NCBI RefSeq assembly: GCF_036346855.1
Contig: NZ_CP107841.1
Span: forward strand, 1,984,001-2,048,000
From: Streptomyces europaeiscabiei
GTDB lineage: Bacteria; Actinomycetota; Actinomycetes; Streptomycetales; Streptomycetaceae
Reading direction: 5' to 3'
Length of the DNA: 64,000 nt
The translations under genes and the position numbers were made by a program. Under the pieces are notes generated by a model that was not told the DNA's origin, did not search any database, and saw only the letters and a program-made list of their open reading frames with translations. This document shows, piece by piece, positions 18,609-27,320 of the stretch (position 1 is its first letter; every line of letters starts with the position of its first letter).

Positions 18609-19877
18609 ATGTCCAGGGCTCTTCCGAAGTACAACAAGCGTCGCGTAGGGATCATCGGCGGCGCCGCCGCGGTCGTGCTCTCCGGAGCGGTCATCGCGGG
18701 TTCCGCCCTCGCCGGTGAGGGTGCCAACAACAACGGGCAGGACGCCGCGGGGAACGCGTCCCCCGGCACCATCTCCTGCCCCGCCGTCGAGGGAAGCCTC
18801 CCGGCGATCCCCGCCTCCGCGCAGGCCGAGGTCGACCGCAACCTCGCACAGTTGCAGACCCAGATCCAGGAAGCCAACCAGCGCCTCATCGACACCGTCG
18901 GCCAGGGCGGCGCCAACTTCGTCCAGAACGCCATCCTCGGCCCGCTGGAGGACAAGCGCGTCGCCGCCCTGAACCGCATCGAAACGGCCATCGGCCGCGC
19001 CGCCGCCAAGCCCGAGGGCCTGGAGGCGCTCGCCCCCTGCCAGCTCAACCAGGGTGGCGCCGCAGGCGCCGGTGAAGAGGCGGACGCCGAGGCCGGAGCG
19101 GGTGCGGAGGCGGGCGCGGGTGCGGAGGCGGGCGCGGGTGCGGAGGACGCGGGCAACGCGGGTGCCGCGGGCACCATCACCTGCCCCGAGGTCGAGGGAA
19201 GCCTCCCGGCCATCCCCGCCTCCGCGCAGGCCGAGGTCGACCGCAACCTGGCCCTCCTCGACACCCAGATCCAGGAAGCCAACCAGCGCCTGATCGACAC
19301 CGTCGGCCAGGGCGGCGCCAACTTCGTCGACAACGCCATCCTCGGCCCGCTGGAGGACAAGCGCGTCGCCGCGCTGAACCGCATCGAGACCGCCATCGGC
19401 CGCGCCGCCGCCAAGCCCGAGGGCCTGGAGGCGCTCGCCCCCTGCCAGCTCAACGAGGGTGGCGCCGCGGGCGCCGGTGAAGAGGCGGACGCCGGTGCCG
19501 AGGCCGGTGCCGGCGAGGAAGCGGGCGCGGGCGAGGCCGCCGAGGACGCGGGCAACGCCGGCGCCGCGGACAACGCGGGTGCCGCGGGCACCATCACCTG
19601 CCCCGAGGTCGAGGGAAGCCTCCCGGCCATCCCCGCCTCCGCGCAGGCCGAGGTCGACCGCAACCTGGCCCTCCTCGACACCCAGATCCAGGAAGCCAAC
19701 CAGCGCCTGACCGACACCGTCGGCCAGGGCGGCGCCAACTTCGTCGACAACGCCATCCTCGGCCCGCTGGAGGACAAGCGCGTCGCCGCGCTGAACCGCA
19801 TCGAGACCGCCATCGGCCGCGCCGCCGCCAAGCCCGAGGGCCTGGAGGCGCTCGCCCCCTGCCAGCTCAACCAGTAG
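18609..19877 (+). CDS. Secreted protein of three near-identical cysteine-bounded modules
   Basis: A 422-residue protein I cannot assign to a named family. A signal peptide spans residues about 1-35 (KRRVGIIGGAAAVVL, cleaved near SALA-GE). Then come three modules of about 88 residues, each starting at a Cys (SCPAVEGSLPAIP or TCPEVEGSLPAIP) and ending ALAPCQLN; in the first module the cysteines are C57 and C144. Each module looks helical (AEVDRNLALLDTQIQEANQR, IGRAAAKPEGLEALAP). Linkers are Ala/Gly/Glu-rich (EAGAGAEAGAGAED) and grow between modules. Modules 2 and 3 differ by a single codon in their core, implying very recent duplication or gene conversion. It is probably a disulfide-bonded extracellular helical repeat protein. 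The ATG follows GTGAGG at 7 nt. Confidence 0.8.
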   Translation: MSRALPKYNKRRVGIIGGAAAVVLSGAVIAGSALAGEGANNNGQDAAGNASPGTISCPAVEGSLPAIPASAQAEVDRNLAQLQTQIQEANQRLIDTVGQGGANFVQNAILGPLEDKRVAALNRIETAIGRAAAKPEGLEALAPCQLNQGGAAGAGEEADAEAGAGAEAGAGAEAGAGAEDAGNAGAAGTITCPEVEGSLPAIPASAQAEVDRNLALLDTQIQEANQRLIDTVGQGGANFVDNAILGPLEDKRVAALNRIETAIGRAAAKPEGLEALAPCQLNEGGAAGAGEEADAGAEAGAGEEAGAGEAAEDAGNAGAADNAGAAGTITCPEVEGSLPAIPASAQAEVDRNLALLDTQIQEANQRLTDTVGQGGANFVDNAILGPLEDKRVAALNRIETAIGRAAAKPEGLEALAPCQLNQ

Positions 19878-19997
19878 TCAGTCGACTCAACCGGTAGGCA
19901 CCTGCACGATCGATGGTCGACCGGCTCGATCAGCGGTCCGGCGGTCACGGTGACAGCCCACGCACGACGACCGCACGGTGATCCGCTCACGTGGATC

Positions 19998-20025
19998 CGT
20001 TCACGGTGATTCGTTCACGGTGATT
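19998..20025. repeat. 14-bp tandem direct repeat
   Basis: Two perfect copies of CGTTCACGGTGATT, preceded by degenerate copies (GGTGATCCGCTCACGTGGATC from about 19977). It lies in the 358-nt gap downstream of the secreted repeat protein, which holds no gene. Confidence 0.6.
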
Positions 20026-20118
20026 CGTTCGTTCGGCGAGTGACCTCCTGCGCTCCTCGGGAGCGACAGGGGCCGTGGCCGCCCCGCGCGCCGGCCGGGA
20101 CGGCCATGGAAGACCTGG

Positions 20119-20154
20119 TTCCGGGTGGACCCCAGCAATGGGGTCCACCCGGAA
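20119..20154. terminator. Strong 15-bp perfect hairpin
   Basis: The arms TTCCGGGTGGACCCC and GGGGTCCACCCGGAA flank a 6-nt loop. It separates the secreted-protein gene from the next plus-strand gene and is the clearest terminator in this part of the window. Confidence 0.75.
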
Positions 20155-20235
20155 TTCGCGTTTCCGGGCGCAGTTCCTCGGATCGGGGCCCAATTCCTTA
20201 GACAGGCGAAGCGTTTCCGTCGATAATCGTTAGAC

Positions 20236-20823
20236 ATGGGAAAGACTTACGACCGCATCGACGGCCGCCTGCGTACCTTCATCGAGGCCCAGCCTCTCTT
20301 CTTCACCGCGACCGCGCCCCTGTCCGCCGACGGCACGGTCAACCTCTCCCCCAAGGGGCTGCGGGGTTCGTTCGTGATCCTCGACGAACTGACCGTCGCC
20401 TACCTGGACTTCGCCGGATCCAACGCGGAGACGGTCGCGCACCTGCGGGAGAACGGCCGGATCACCCTCATGTGGTGCGCCTTCCAGGGCCCGCCCAACA
20501 TCGTGCGGGTGCACGGCACGGGCGAGGCCGTCTTCCGCGACGACCCGCGCTTCACGGACCTCCTCGCCCGCTTCCCCGACATCGACCCCACCCCGCACGG
20601 CCTGCGCGCCGTCATCGTGGTCCGCGCCGAACGCATCCGCGACAGCTGCGGCTACGCCGTGCCGTTCATGGCGTACGAGGAGGACCGCGACCTGCACGGC
20701 AGGCGCTTCGCGCGCGAGGACGACGACTCGCTCAGCGCCTACTTCGGCTCCAAGGAGCACATCGCGACCAGTCTGGACGGACTGCCGGGACTGCCTCTGC
20801 CGCTGCCGCCCTCGAACCTGTGA
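20236..20823 (+). CDS. Pyridoxamine 5'-phosphate oxidase-fold flavoprotein
   Basis: A 195-residue split-barrel protein of the PNPOx-like flavin-binding family. Its core is FFTATAPLSADGTVNLSPKG, VAYLDFAGSNAETVAHLREN and GRITLMWCAFQGPPNIVRVHG, typical of F420- or FMN-binding oxidoreductases annotated as pyridoxamine oxidase family. The substrate cannot be named. No clear ribosome site precedes the ATG, and TAATCGTTAGAC lies just upstream, so it may be translated from a leaderless or near-leaderless mRNA. It precedes the ferric-reductase-like gene by 126 nt; a functional link to the flavin module is possible but unproven. Confidence 0.82.
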   Translation: MGKTYDRIDGRLRTFIEAQPLFFTATAPLSADGTVNLSPKGLRGSFVILDELTVAYLDFAGSNAETVAHLRENGRITLMWCAFQGPPNIVRVHGTGEAVFRDDPRFTDLLARFPDIDPTPHGLRAVIVVRAERIRDSCGYAVPFMAYEEDRDLHGRRFAREDDDSLSAYFGSKEHIATSLDGLPGLPLPLPPSNL

Positions 20824-20949
20824 CGGCGTGGGGCCCACGCCCGTCGTTCGGGACCGCGCGTTCCGCGAGACAGTTGTTCACGCGGTTGAACACACGGCAC
20901 TCCCTGCACGTACGTGTGGGCCAAGGGTCCAGCCCACCACGGAGGAACC

Positions 20950-22329
20950 GTGTCCACGATCGCCGGAGGTCGCGCAGCGCGCCGCCAGACGATGCGCCGC
21001 ATCCGACCTCGTCGTTCTCCCGCCGTCCCGTTGCTCATCGCCTTCTGGGCGGGCGCGGCCGCGGTGGTGTGGCTGTGGTGGGACAACACGCCGTCCATCG
21101 CCGACCAGGGCAGCAAGATGGTCAACGCCGGGCGGATCACGGGTCTGCTCGGCGGGTACCTGATGGCTCTGGTGGTGCTCCAGATGGCCCGGGTGCCCGC
21201 GCTGGAACGCCGGGTCGGCTCCGACCGGGTGGCCCGCTGGCACGCGATGACCGGCCGCTACACGCTCTGCCTGGTCGTCGCGCACGTCGTCCTCACGATG
21301 TACGGGTACGCGCTGCAGGCCGGCCTCACCCACACCGCGATCCTCCAGCAGACGATCGACTCGATCAACCAGCTGCCGGACATGGGCAAGGCCGCCATCG
21401 GCACCGGTCTGCTGGTGTTCATCGGGCTCATCTCCATCGGCCCGGTGCGCAAGCGGATCCCGTACGACCTCTGGTACCACACGCACCTGCTGACGTACGC
21501 GGCCACGTTCCTGACGTTCTGGCACCAGATCACCACCGGCAACGAGTTCGCCGCCACCCCCGCCGCGAAGACCGGCTGGTACGCGCTGTACGGATCGGTG
21601 ACCGCGCTGGTGGTCTGGTACCGGATCATCAGCCCGATCAAGCTGAACATGAAGCACCGGCTGCGGGTCGAGGCGGTCATCGAGGAGTCGCCCGGCATCG
21701 TCTCGGTGCTGATGAGCGGGCGCAAGCTGCACCGGATGGGCGCGGAGGCGGGGCAGTTCTTCCGCTGGCGGTTCCTCGCACCGGGCATGCGCTTCAGCTC
21801 GCACCCGTACTCGCTGTCGGCGGCCCCCCGCCCCAACATGCTGCGCATCACCGTCAAGGCGATCGGCGACCACAGCTCGGCCCTGCGCGACCTGGAGCCC
21901 GGCACCCGGGTGTGGGCCGAGGGCCCGTACGGGGCGCTCACGGCCGGCAAGCGCAGCCGGGGCAAGGTGCTGCTGGTGGCCGGCGGTGTGGGCATCACGC
22001 CGATGCGGGCCCTGTTCGAGACGCTGCCCGGCGCGGCCGGTGACCTGACCCTGCTCTACCGGGCCAACACCACCCAGGACCTGGCCCTGTGGGACGAGCT
22101 GGCGCAGATCGCGGAGGAGCGCGGGGCTCGGCTGATGTACGCGGTGAACAGCCCGGAGGGCGAACGCCCCGACATCTCGCCGGACTCCCTGCGTCGCAAG
22201 ATCCCGGACATCGAGAGCCACGACGTCTTCCTGTGCGGGCCGCCCGGCTTCGCCCAGGGCGTGTACGAGGCGCTGCGCGGCGCGGGTGTCCCGACCCGCC
22301 GTATCCACCACGAGTCGTTCGAGATGTGA
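20950..22329 (+). CDS. Membrane ferric-reductase-like flavoprotein (ferredoxin-NADP reductase domain)
   Basis: A 459-residue protein. Residues about 25-235 form a six-helix ferric-reductase-like heme membrane domain with paired His candidates in WHAMTGRYTLCLVVAHVV and YHTHLLTYAATFLTFWHQIT. Residues about 240-459 form an FNR-type cytoplasmic domain: FAD site HPYSLSAAPRP, NAD(P) site VAGGVGITPMRALFE, and C-terminal DVFLCGPPGFAQGVYEALR. It should move electrons from NAD(P)H through FAD and heme to the outer face. The GTG start has GGAGGA immediately upstream. The next two genes encode a secreted FMN-bearing protein and the flavin transferase, which makes it the likely electron entry point of an extracytosolic flavin chain. 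Confidence 0.87.
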   Translation: MSTIAGGRAARRQTMRRIRPRRSPAVPLLIAFWAGAAAVVWLWWDNTPSIADQGSKMVNAGRITGLLGGYLMALVVLQMARVPALERRVGSDRVARWHAMTGRYTLCLVVAHVVLTMYGYALQAGLTHTAILQQTIDSINQLPDMGKAAIGTGLLVFIGLISIGPVRKRIPYDLWYHTHLLTYAATFLTFWHQITTGNEFAATPAAKTGWYALYGSVTALVVWYRIISPIKLNMKHRLRVEAVIEESPGIVSVLMSGRKLHRMGAEAGQFFRWRFLAPGMRFSSHPYSLSAAPRPNMLRITVKAIGDHSSALRDLEPGTRVWAEGPYGALTAGKRSRGKVLLVAGGVGITPMRALFETLPGAAGDLTLLYRANTTQDLALWDELAQIAEERGARLMYAVNSPEGERPDISPDSLRRKIPDIESHDVFLCGPPGFAQGVYEALRGAGVPTRRIHHESFEM

Positions 22330-22485
22330 GCGACGGGACCGCTCGCCGCCGGTCCCACCCGCCCGACCGTCCCAGCCGTAGGTCTCCACGACCGTCCCAC
22401 CCCGACTTCTGGCCATGGGTTTCCCCACGGGTTCGCCCCTCGGGTCTCCCCCGCGAGACTTCACACTTCAGGAGCTGAAGGAGCG

Positions 22486-23571
22486 ATGAAGAAGAGCCAC
22501 CCCATCCGGCGGACCCTGCTCGCCACCGCCGCCACCGTGTCCGGCATCGTGCTGCTGCTGTCGCTGAAGCCGGCCTCGGACGCCGGATCGGTACAGGCCG
22601 GAGCGGCCGGGGGCGCACCTTCTGCACAGGGCGGGGTGGCGGCCGGCGCGCAGACCCTGACGGGTAGCGCCGTCACGACCGAGTACGGCCCGGTCCAGGT
22701 CCGGATCACCGTCAACGGCGGCAAGATCACAGGCGCCGAGGCCGTGCAGCAGCCGAGCGGCGGGCGCTCCACCCAGATCAGCGGCGACGCCATCCCCAAG
22801 CTCAACCAGGCGGCCGTGGCGGCGGGCAGCGCCGACATCGACGCCGTCTCCGGCGCCACCTACACCAGCGCCGGCTACAAGGAGTCCCTCCAGTCCGCCC
22901 TGGACCAGGCCGGCAAGGCACAGGACTCGGGCGCCCAGGTCCTCACGGGCACCACCGTGCAGACCGACTACGGGCCGGTCCAGGTCCGGATCACGGTCAG
23001 CGGCGGCAAGATCACAGGCGCCGAGGCCGTGCAGCAGCCGAGCGGCGGGCGCTCCACCCAGATCAGCGGCGACGCCATCCCCAAGCTCAACCAGGCGGCC
23101 GTGGCGGCGGGCAGCGCCGACATCGACGCCGTCTCCGGCGCCACCTACACCAGCGCCGGCTACAAGGAGTCCCTCCAGTCCGCCCTGGACCAGGCCGGCA
23201 AGGCACAGGACTCGGGCACCGAGGTCGAGGCGGGCGGCTCGCAGGACGCGGGTGGCGACGCCGAAGGCACCGAGGACTCCGGGGCCGGGCAGTCGACGGG
23301 CACCCAGGTGCTCACGGGCTCCGCCATCAAGACGGACTACGGCCCGGTCCAGGTCCGCGTCACGGTCACCGACGGCAAGATCACAGGCGCCGAGGCGCTG
23401 CAGCAGCCCACCGGCGGCCGCTCCACCCAGATCAGCGGTACCGCCATCCCCCAGCTCAACAAGAACGCCGTCTCGGCAGGGAGCGCTGACATCGATGCTG
23501 TCTCGGGCGCCACATACACCAGCGGTGGTTACAAGCAGTCCCTCCAGTCCGCGCTGGACCAGGCCGGCTGA
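22486..23571 (+). CDS. Exported protein with three FMN-binding (flavinylation) domains
   Basis: A 361-residue protein with an N-terminal signal/anchor (RRTLLATAATVSGIVLLLSL) and three FMN_bind domains at about 55-140, 150-235 and 273-360. Each carries the flavinylation motif DAVSGATYTS, with the acceptor Thr at T125, T220 and T343, to which ApbE-type enzymes attach FMN by a phosphoester bond. Domains 1 and 2 share about 217 bp of identical DNA at a 285-bp offset. Domain 3 is more divergent and follows an acidic Gly-rich linker (GGSQDAGGDAEGTEDSGAG). It probably carries electrons outside the membrane between the upstream reductase and an unknown acceptor. The ATG follows GAAGGAGCG. Confidence 0.9.
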   Translation: MKKSHPIRRTLLATAATVSGIVLLLSLKPASDAGSVQAGAAGGAPSAQGGVAAGAQTLTGSAVTTEYGPVQVRITVNGGKITGAEAVQQPSGGRSTQISGDAIPKLNQAAVAAGSADIDAVSGATYTSAGYKESLQSALDQAGKAQDSGAQVLTGTTVQTDYGPVQVRITVSGGKITGAEAVQQPSGGRSTQISGDAIPKLNQAAVAAGSADIDAVSGATYTSAGYKESLQSALDQAGKAQDSGTEVEAGGSQDAGGDAEGTEDSGAGQSTGTQVLTGSAIKTDYGPVQVRVTVTDGKITGAEALQQPTGGRSTQISGTAIPQLNKNAVSAGSADIDAVSGATYTSGGYKQSLQSALDQAG

Positions 23572-23575
23572 TCCG

Positions 23576-24370
23576 GTGGCCGAACCCGCCGGGGCCGCGG
23601 CACCCTCCCAGTTGCGCCACGCCGAGGAGGTCATGGGCACCGTCTTCTCCTTCGACGTCAGAGGAGGCGAGTCCACGGCGGTCAGGGCCGCGCTCGACGA
23701 GGCAGTGGCCGGGCTCCACGCCGTGGACGAGGTGTTCAGCACCTATCGCGAGCACAGCCAGATCTCCCGGCTGGCCCGGGGCGAGGTGACGATCGAGGAG
23801 TGTGCTCCCGAGGTCGGCGAGGTGCTCGAACTGTGCGCCGAGGCCGAGCGGTTGAGCGGCGGCTGGTTCAGCGCCACGTACGAGGGCCGCTTCGACCCGA
23901 CGGGGCTCGTGAAGGGGTGGGCCACCGAACGGGCGGCCCGGTGTCTGGTCGAGGCCGGGGCGAGCGGGGTGAGCGTGAACGGGGGCGGTGACGTCCAGTT
24001 GTGCGGTGTCCCCGGGACCGAGCGGCCGTGGCGCGTCGGTGTGGCCGATCCCCTCCGCCCCGGGGGCCTCGCGGCCGTCGTCACCGCCGCCGGTGCCGAC
24101 CGCCTCGCCGTCGCCACCTCCGGAACGGCCGAGCGGGGCGCCCACATCGTCGACCCCCGCACCGGCAGGTCCGCCGTGACGGACCTGGTCTCGGTGACGG
24201 TCGTCGCCCCCCGCCTGACCTGGGCGGACTGCTGGGCGACCGCGGCCTTCGCCATGGGTTCCCGCGAGGGCCTGGCGTGGCTGGAGGCCCTTGAGGACAC
24301 CGAAGCCCTGCTCATCACGGCGGGCGACGAGGTCCGCTGCACGGGAGGGCTGGCCCGGCGGCTGGGCTGA
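23576..24370 (+). CDS. apbE: FAD:protein FMN transferase ApbE
   Basis: A 264-residue flavin transferase that moves FMN from FAD to Thr in the S/T-G-A-T motif of FMN-binding domains, such as those of the preceding gene. ApbE motifs are present: EEVMGTVFSFDV, HAVDEVFSTYREHSQIS, RFDPTGLVKGWATERAA, VNGGGDVQLCG, ATSGTAERGAHIVDPRTG (metal-binding region) and WATAAFAMG. No signal peptide or lipobox is visible, so the enzyme may act in the cytoplasm or the true start may differ. The GTG start lies 4 nt after the previous stop, so translation is coupled; an in-frame ATG at 23632 is an alternative. Confidence 0.9.
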   Translation: MAEPAGAAAPSQLRHAEEVMGTVFSFDVRGGESTAVRAALDEAVAGLHAVDEVFSTYREHSQISRLARGEVTIEECAPEVGEVLELCAEAERLSGGWFSATYEGRFDPTGLVKGWATERAARCLVEAGASGVSVNGGGDVQLCGVPGTERPWRVGVADPLRPGGLAAVVTAAGADRLAVATSGTAERGAHIVDPRTGRSAVTDLVSVTVVAPRLTWADCWATAAFAMGSREGLAWLEALEDTEALLITAGDEVRCTGGLARRLG

Positions 24371-24496
24371 GCGGGGGCGTCTCACTCACCGGCGTCGGCC
24401 GGGTGCCGCTGCGCCCGCCCTCATCGCCCCAGCAGCACGACTGCCCGCAGCCGGGTCGGAGCGGGCGGGGAAAGGCGGCCGGGGCCCGGCTCTTCA

Positions 24497-24527
24497 GGGG
24501 CGCGGGGAACCGCGCGACCAGCCGCGA
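24497..24527. repeat. Dispersed intergenic repeat, copy 4
   Basis: AGGGGCGCGGGGAACCGCGC followed by GACCAGCCGCG, opposite orientation to copies 1-3, between apbE and argR. Confidence 0.6.
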
Positions 24528-24565
24528 CGCACCCGCAGCCGGCCTCCCCGCGAAACGCGCCCCTT

Positions 24566-24653
24566 CAGTGACCGCTCGCCGACCGCTCGCCGACCGCTCA
24601 GTGACCGCTCGCCGACCGCTCAGTGGCCACTCGCCGACCGCTCAGTGACCGTT
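24566..24653. repeat. 11-bp tandem minisatellite overlapping the argR stop codon
   Basis: Eight head-to-tail 11-bp units, CAGTGACCGCT and CGCCGACCGCT in mixed order with a few substitutions. The last unit covers the argR stop codon (24642-24644), so part of the array is the 3' end of argR. Confidence 0.85.
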
Positions 24654-25178
24654 CTGAGCCAGCCGCAGCAAGTGATCGGCCAGGGCCTGCCCACCCACCG
24701 GGTCCCGGCTGATCAGCATCAGCGTGTCGTCGCCGGCGATCGTCCCCAGGATGTCGTGCAGCTCCGCCTGGTCGATGGCCGAGGCCAGGAACTGGGCCGC
24801 GCCCGGCGGGGTCCGGAGCACCACCAGGTTCGCCGAGGCCTCCGCGGAGATCAGCAGCTCCGCGGAGAGCCGCCGCATCCGCTCCTCCTTCGCCGACTCC
24901 CCCAGCGGAGCCCGAGGGGTGCGGAAGCCCCCCTCGCTCGGCACCGCGTAGATGAGGTCGCCGTCGTTGTTGCGGATCTTCACCGCGTTCAGCTCGTCCA
25001 GGTCCCGGCTGAGCGTCGCCTGCGTGACGCTCAGCCCGTCGTCGGACAGCAGCTTCGCCAACTGGCTCTGCGACCGCACAGGTTGCCGGTTGAGGATGTC
25101 CACGATCCGCCGGTGGCGTGCGGTGCGGGTCTGCGGCACCGCGGGCCCCGCCTGGTCGTGCTCCTGCGCCTGGCTCAT
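24642..25178 (-). CDS. argR: Arginine repressor ArgR
   Basis: A 178-residue regulator that, with arginine, binds ARG boxes as a hexamer and represses arginine synthesis. The N-terminal winged helix has [20 protein letters not shown] followed by [12 protein letters not shown]. The C-terminal arginine-binding and oligomerisation domain has [17 protein letters not shown] and [16 protein letters not shown] start at the ATG at 25178 (MSQAQEHDQ), 7 nt after the argD stop; upstream frame extension would run through argD. It is the last gene of argC-argJ-argB-argD-argR. Its targets in this window are the boxes before argC and argH. Its 3' end is built from the 11-bp repeat. Confidence 0.95.
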   Translation of the reverse strand: MSQAQEHDQAGPAVPQTRTARHRRIVDILNRQPVRSQSQLAKLLSDDGLSVTQATLSRDLDELNAVKIRNNDGDLIYAVPSEGGFRTPRAPLGESAKEERMRRLSAELLISAEASANLVVLRTPPGAAQFLASAIDQAELHDILGTIAGDDTLMLISRDPVGGQALADHLLRLAQNGH

Positions 25179-25185
25179 CGTCGTC

Positions 25186-26412
25186 TCATTCCCCGGCTCG
25201 TCCGTCCCCACTGGCTTCGTGTGCCGCCCGCGCCGCTTCGAGAATGCCGGGCAGCGCCTGGAGGAGGGCATCCACCTCCGCGTCACCGATATTGAGCGCG
25301 GGCATCAGCCGTACGACATCGGGGGCGGGCGCGTTCACCAGGAAACCGGCGTCCTGCGCGGCCTGTTGCGCCAGCGGCGCGAGCGGCTCGGTGAGCACGA
25401 TACCCAGCAGGAGGCCCGCGCCACGGACATGGCCGATCATCGGGTCGCCGAGGGACTCGATTCCGTTCCGCAGCTTCTCGCTCTGCCGCTTGACGTTCTC
25501 CAGCAGGCCCTCCGCCCGGATGGTCTCCAGGACGGCGAGTCCGGCGGCGCAGGCGACCGGGTTGCCGCCGAACGTGGTGCCGTGCTGGCCGGGCTGGAGC
25601 AGGTCGGCGGCCCGGCCGAAGGCGACGGTCGCGCCGAGCGGCAGTCCGCCTCCGAGCCCCTTGGCGAGGGTGACGACGTCCGGCAGGACGCCCTCGTGCG
25701 CCTGGTACTCGAACCAGTGCCCGGTCCGGCCGACGCCGGTCTGCACCTCGTCGAGGACCAGCAGCGAGCCGGTGGCGGCCGTGATGGCCCGCGCGGCCTT
25801 CAGATAGCCGGGCGGCGGGACCACGACCCCCTTCTCGCCCTGGACGGGCTCGATGATGACGAGGGCCGTCTCCTCGGTGACCGCGGCGGCCAGGGCCTGC
25901 GCGTCGCCGTACGGGACGTGCGTGACGTCGCCGGGCAGCGGGTGGAAGCCGGTCTGCTTGCCGGGCTGACCGGTGAGGGCGAGGGCGCCCATGGTCCGGC
26001 CGTGGAAGCCGCCCTCGGTGGCGACCATGTGGGTCCGCCCGGTCAGCCGGCCGATCTTGAACGCGCCTTCGTTGGCCTCGGCACCCGAGTTGCAGAAGAA
26101 GACCTTGCCGTCGCGGCCGAAGTGCTCCAGGAGCCGTTCGGCGAGGGCGACGGGGGGTTCGGCGATGAACAGGTTGGAGACATGGCCGAGGGAGGCGATC
26201 TGGGTGCTGACGGCCTCGACGATCGCCGGGTGGGCGTGGCCGAGCGCGTTGACGGCGATACCGCCGACGTAGTCGACGTACTCCTTGCCGTCGGCGTCCC
26301 ACACCCGGGTGCCCTCGCCGCGGACGAGCGAGAGCTTCGGCGTGCCGTAGTTGTTCATGAGCGAGCCCTGCCAGCGCTGGGTCAGCTCCGCGTTCTTCGC
26401 GGTCTCGGTCAT
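25186..26412 (-). CDS. argD: Acetylornithine aminotransferase
   Basis: A 408-residue class-III PLP aminotransferase that converts N-acetylglutamate semialdehyde to N-acetylornithine. The PLP Lys is in [16 protein letters not shown]. Other markers are [33 protein letters not shown] and [15 protein letters not shown]. The ATG overlaps the argB stop (ATGA), so translation is coupled. The length and N-terminus ([20 protein letters not shown]) match actinobacterial ArgD. Members of this family often also act in lysine synthesis as succinyl-diaminopimelate aminotransferase; that is not visible here. Confidence 0.95.
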   Translation of the reverse strand: MTETAKNAELTQRWQGSLMNNYGTPKLSLVRGEGTRVWDADGKEYVDYVGGIAVNALGHAHPAIVEAVSTQIASLGHVSNLFIAEPPVALAERLLEHFGRDGKVFFCNSGAEANEGAFKIGRLTGRTHMVATEGGFHGRTMGALALTGQPGKQTGFHPLPGDVTHVPYGDAQALAAAVTEETALVIIEPVQGEKGVVVPPPGYLKAARAITAATGSLLVLDEVQTGVGRTGHWFEYQAHEGVLPDVVTLAKGLGGGLPLGATVAFGRAADLLQPGQHGTTFGGNPVACAAGLAVLETIRAEGLLENVKRQSEKLRNGIESLGDPMIGHVRGAGLLLGIVLTEPLAPLAQQAAQDAGFLVNAPAPDVVRLMPALNIGDAEVDALLQALPGILEAARAAHEASGDGRAGE

Positions 26413-27320
26413 ACGGCATCCCCCTCTTGCTCTGCGTCGGGCACGACCATCGTGCCGATGCCCTCGTCGGTGAAGATCTCCAGCAGGATCGAGTGCTGGA
26501 CCCGGCCGTCGATGACACGGGCGGTCTGGACGCCGTTGCGCACGGCGTGCAGGCACCCCTGCATCTTCGGCACCATGCCGGAGGACAACTCCGGCAGCAG
26601 CTTCTCCAGTTGGGAAGCGGTGAGGCGGCTGATCACCTCGTCGCTGTTGGGCCAGTCCTCGTAGAGGCCCTCGACGTCCGTGAGGACCATGAGGGTTTCG
26701 GCGTCCAGAGCAGCAGCGAGTGCCGCAGCCGCCGTATCAGCATTGACGTTGTAGACATGTCCGTCGTCCTGGCTACGGGCGATCGACGAGACGACCGGGA
26801 TACGGCCGTCGGCGAGCAGTGCCTCGATCGCGCCCGTGTCGATCGCGGTGATCTCGCCCACCCGCCCGATGTCGACCAGTTCGCCGTCGATCTCGGGCTG
26901 GTGCTTGATGGCGGTGATGGTGTGCGCGTCCTCGCCGGTGATGCCGACGGCCAGCGGTCCGTGCTGGTTGAGCAGTCCGACCAGTTCGCGCTGCACCTGT
27001 CCGGCGAGCACCATGCGTACGACGTCCATGGCGTCCTCGGTGGTGACGCGCAGGCCGGCCTTGAACTCGCTGACGATGCCGTGCCTGTCGAGGGCGGCGC
27101 TGATCTGCGGGCCGCCGCCGTGCACGACGACGACGTTGAGCCCGGCGTGGCGCAGGAAGACGACGTCCTGGGCGAAGGCGGCCTTCAGGTCCTCGTCGAT
27201 CATGGCGTTGCCGCCGAACTTGATGACGACCGTCCTGCCGTTGTGGCGGGTCAGCCACGGGAGCGCTTCGATGAGGATCTGGGCCTTGGGCAGGGCGGTG
27301 TGCTTCCGTGTGGTGCTCAT
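26409..27320 (-). CDS. argB: Acetylglutamate kinase
   Basis: A 303-residue amino-acid kinase that phosphorylates N-acetylglutamate, the step usually inhibited by arginine. Motifs: [12 protein letters not shown] (phosphate loop), [19 protein letters not shown] (substrate), [19 protein letters not shown] and [12 protein letters not shown]. The N-terminal helix typical of arginine-sensitive hexameric enzymes ([17 protein letters not shown]) is present, so feedback inhibition is expected. The ATG overlaps the argJ stop by 4 nt, and the gene overlaps argD downstream in the same way. Confidence 0.95.
   Translation of the reverse strand: MSTTRKHTALPKAQILIEALPWLTRHNGRTVVIKFGGNAMIDEDLKAAFAQDVVFLRHAGLNVVVVHGGGPQISAALDRHGIVSEFKAGLRVTTEDAMDVVRMVLAGQVQRELVGLLNQHGPLAVGITGEDAHTITAIKHQPEIDGELVDIGRVGEITAIDTGAIEALLADGRIPVVSSIARSQDDGHVYNVNADTAAAALAAALDAETLMVLTDVEGLYEDWPNSDEVISRLTASQLEKLLPELSSGMVPKMQGCLHAVRNGVQTARVIDGRVQHSILLEIFTDEGIGTMVVPDAEQEGDAV

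Noticed and set aside
24566..24653. CRISPR array
   Set aside because: The units are 11 bp and head to tail without spacers, so this is a minisatellite. No cas genes are present.
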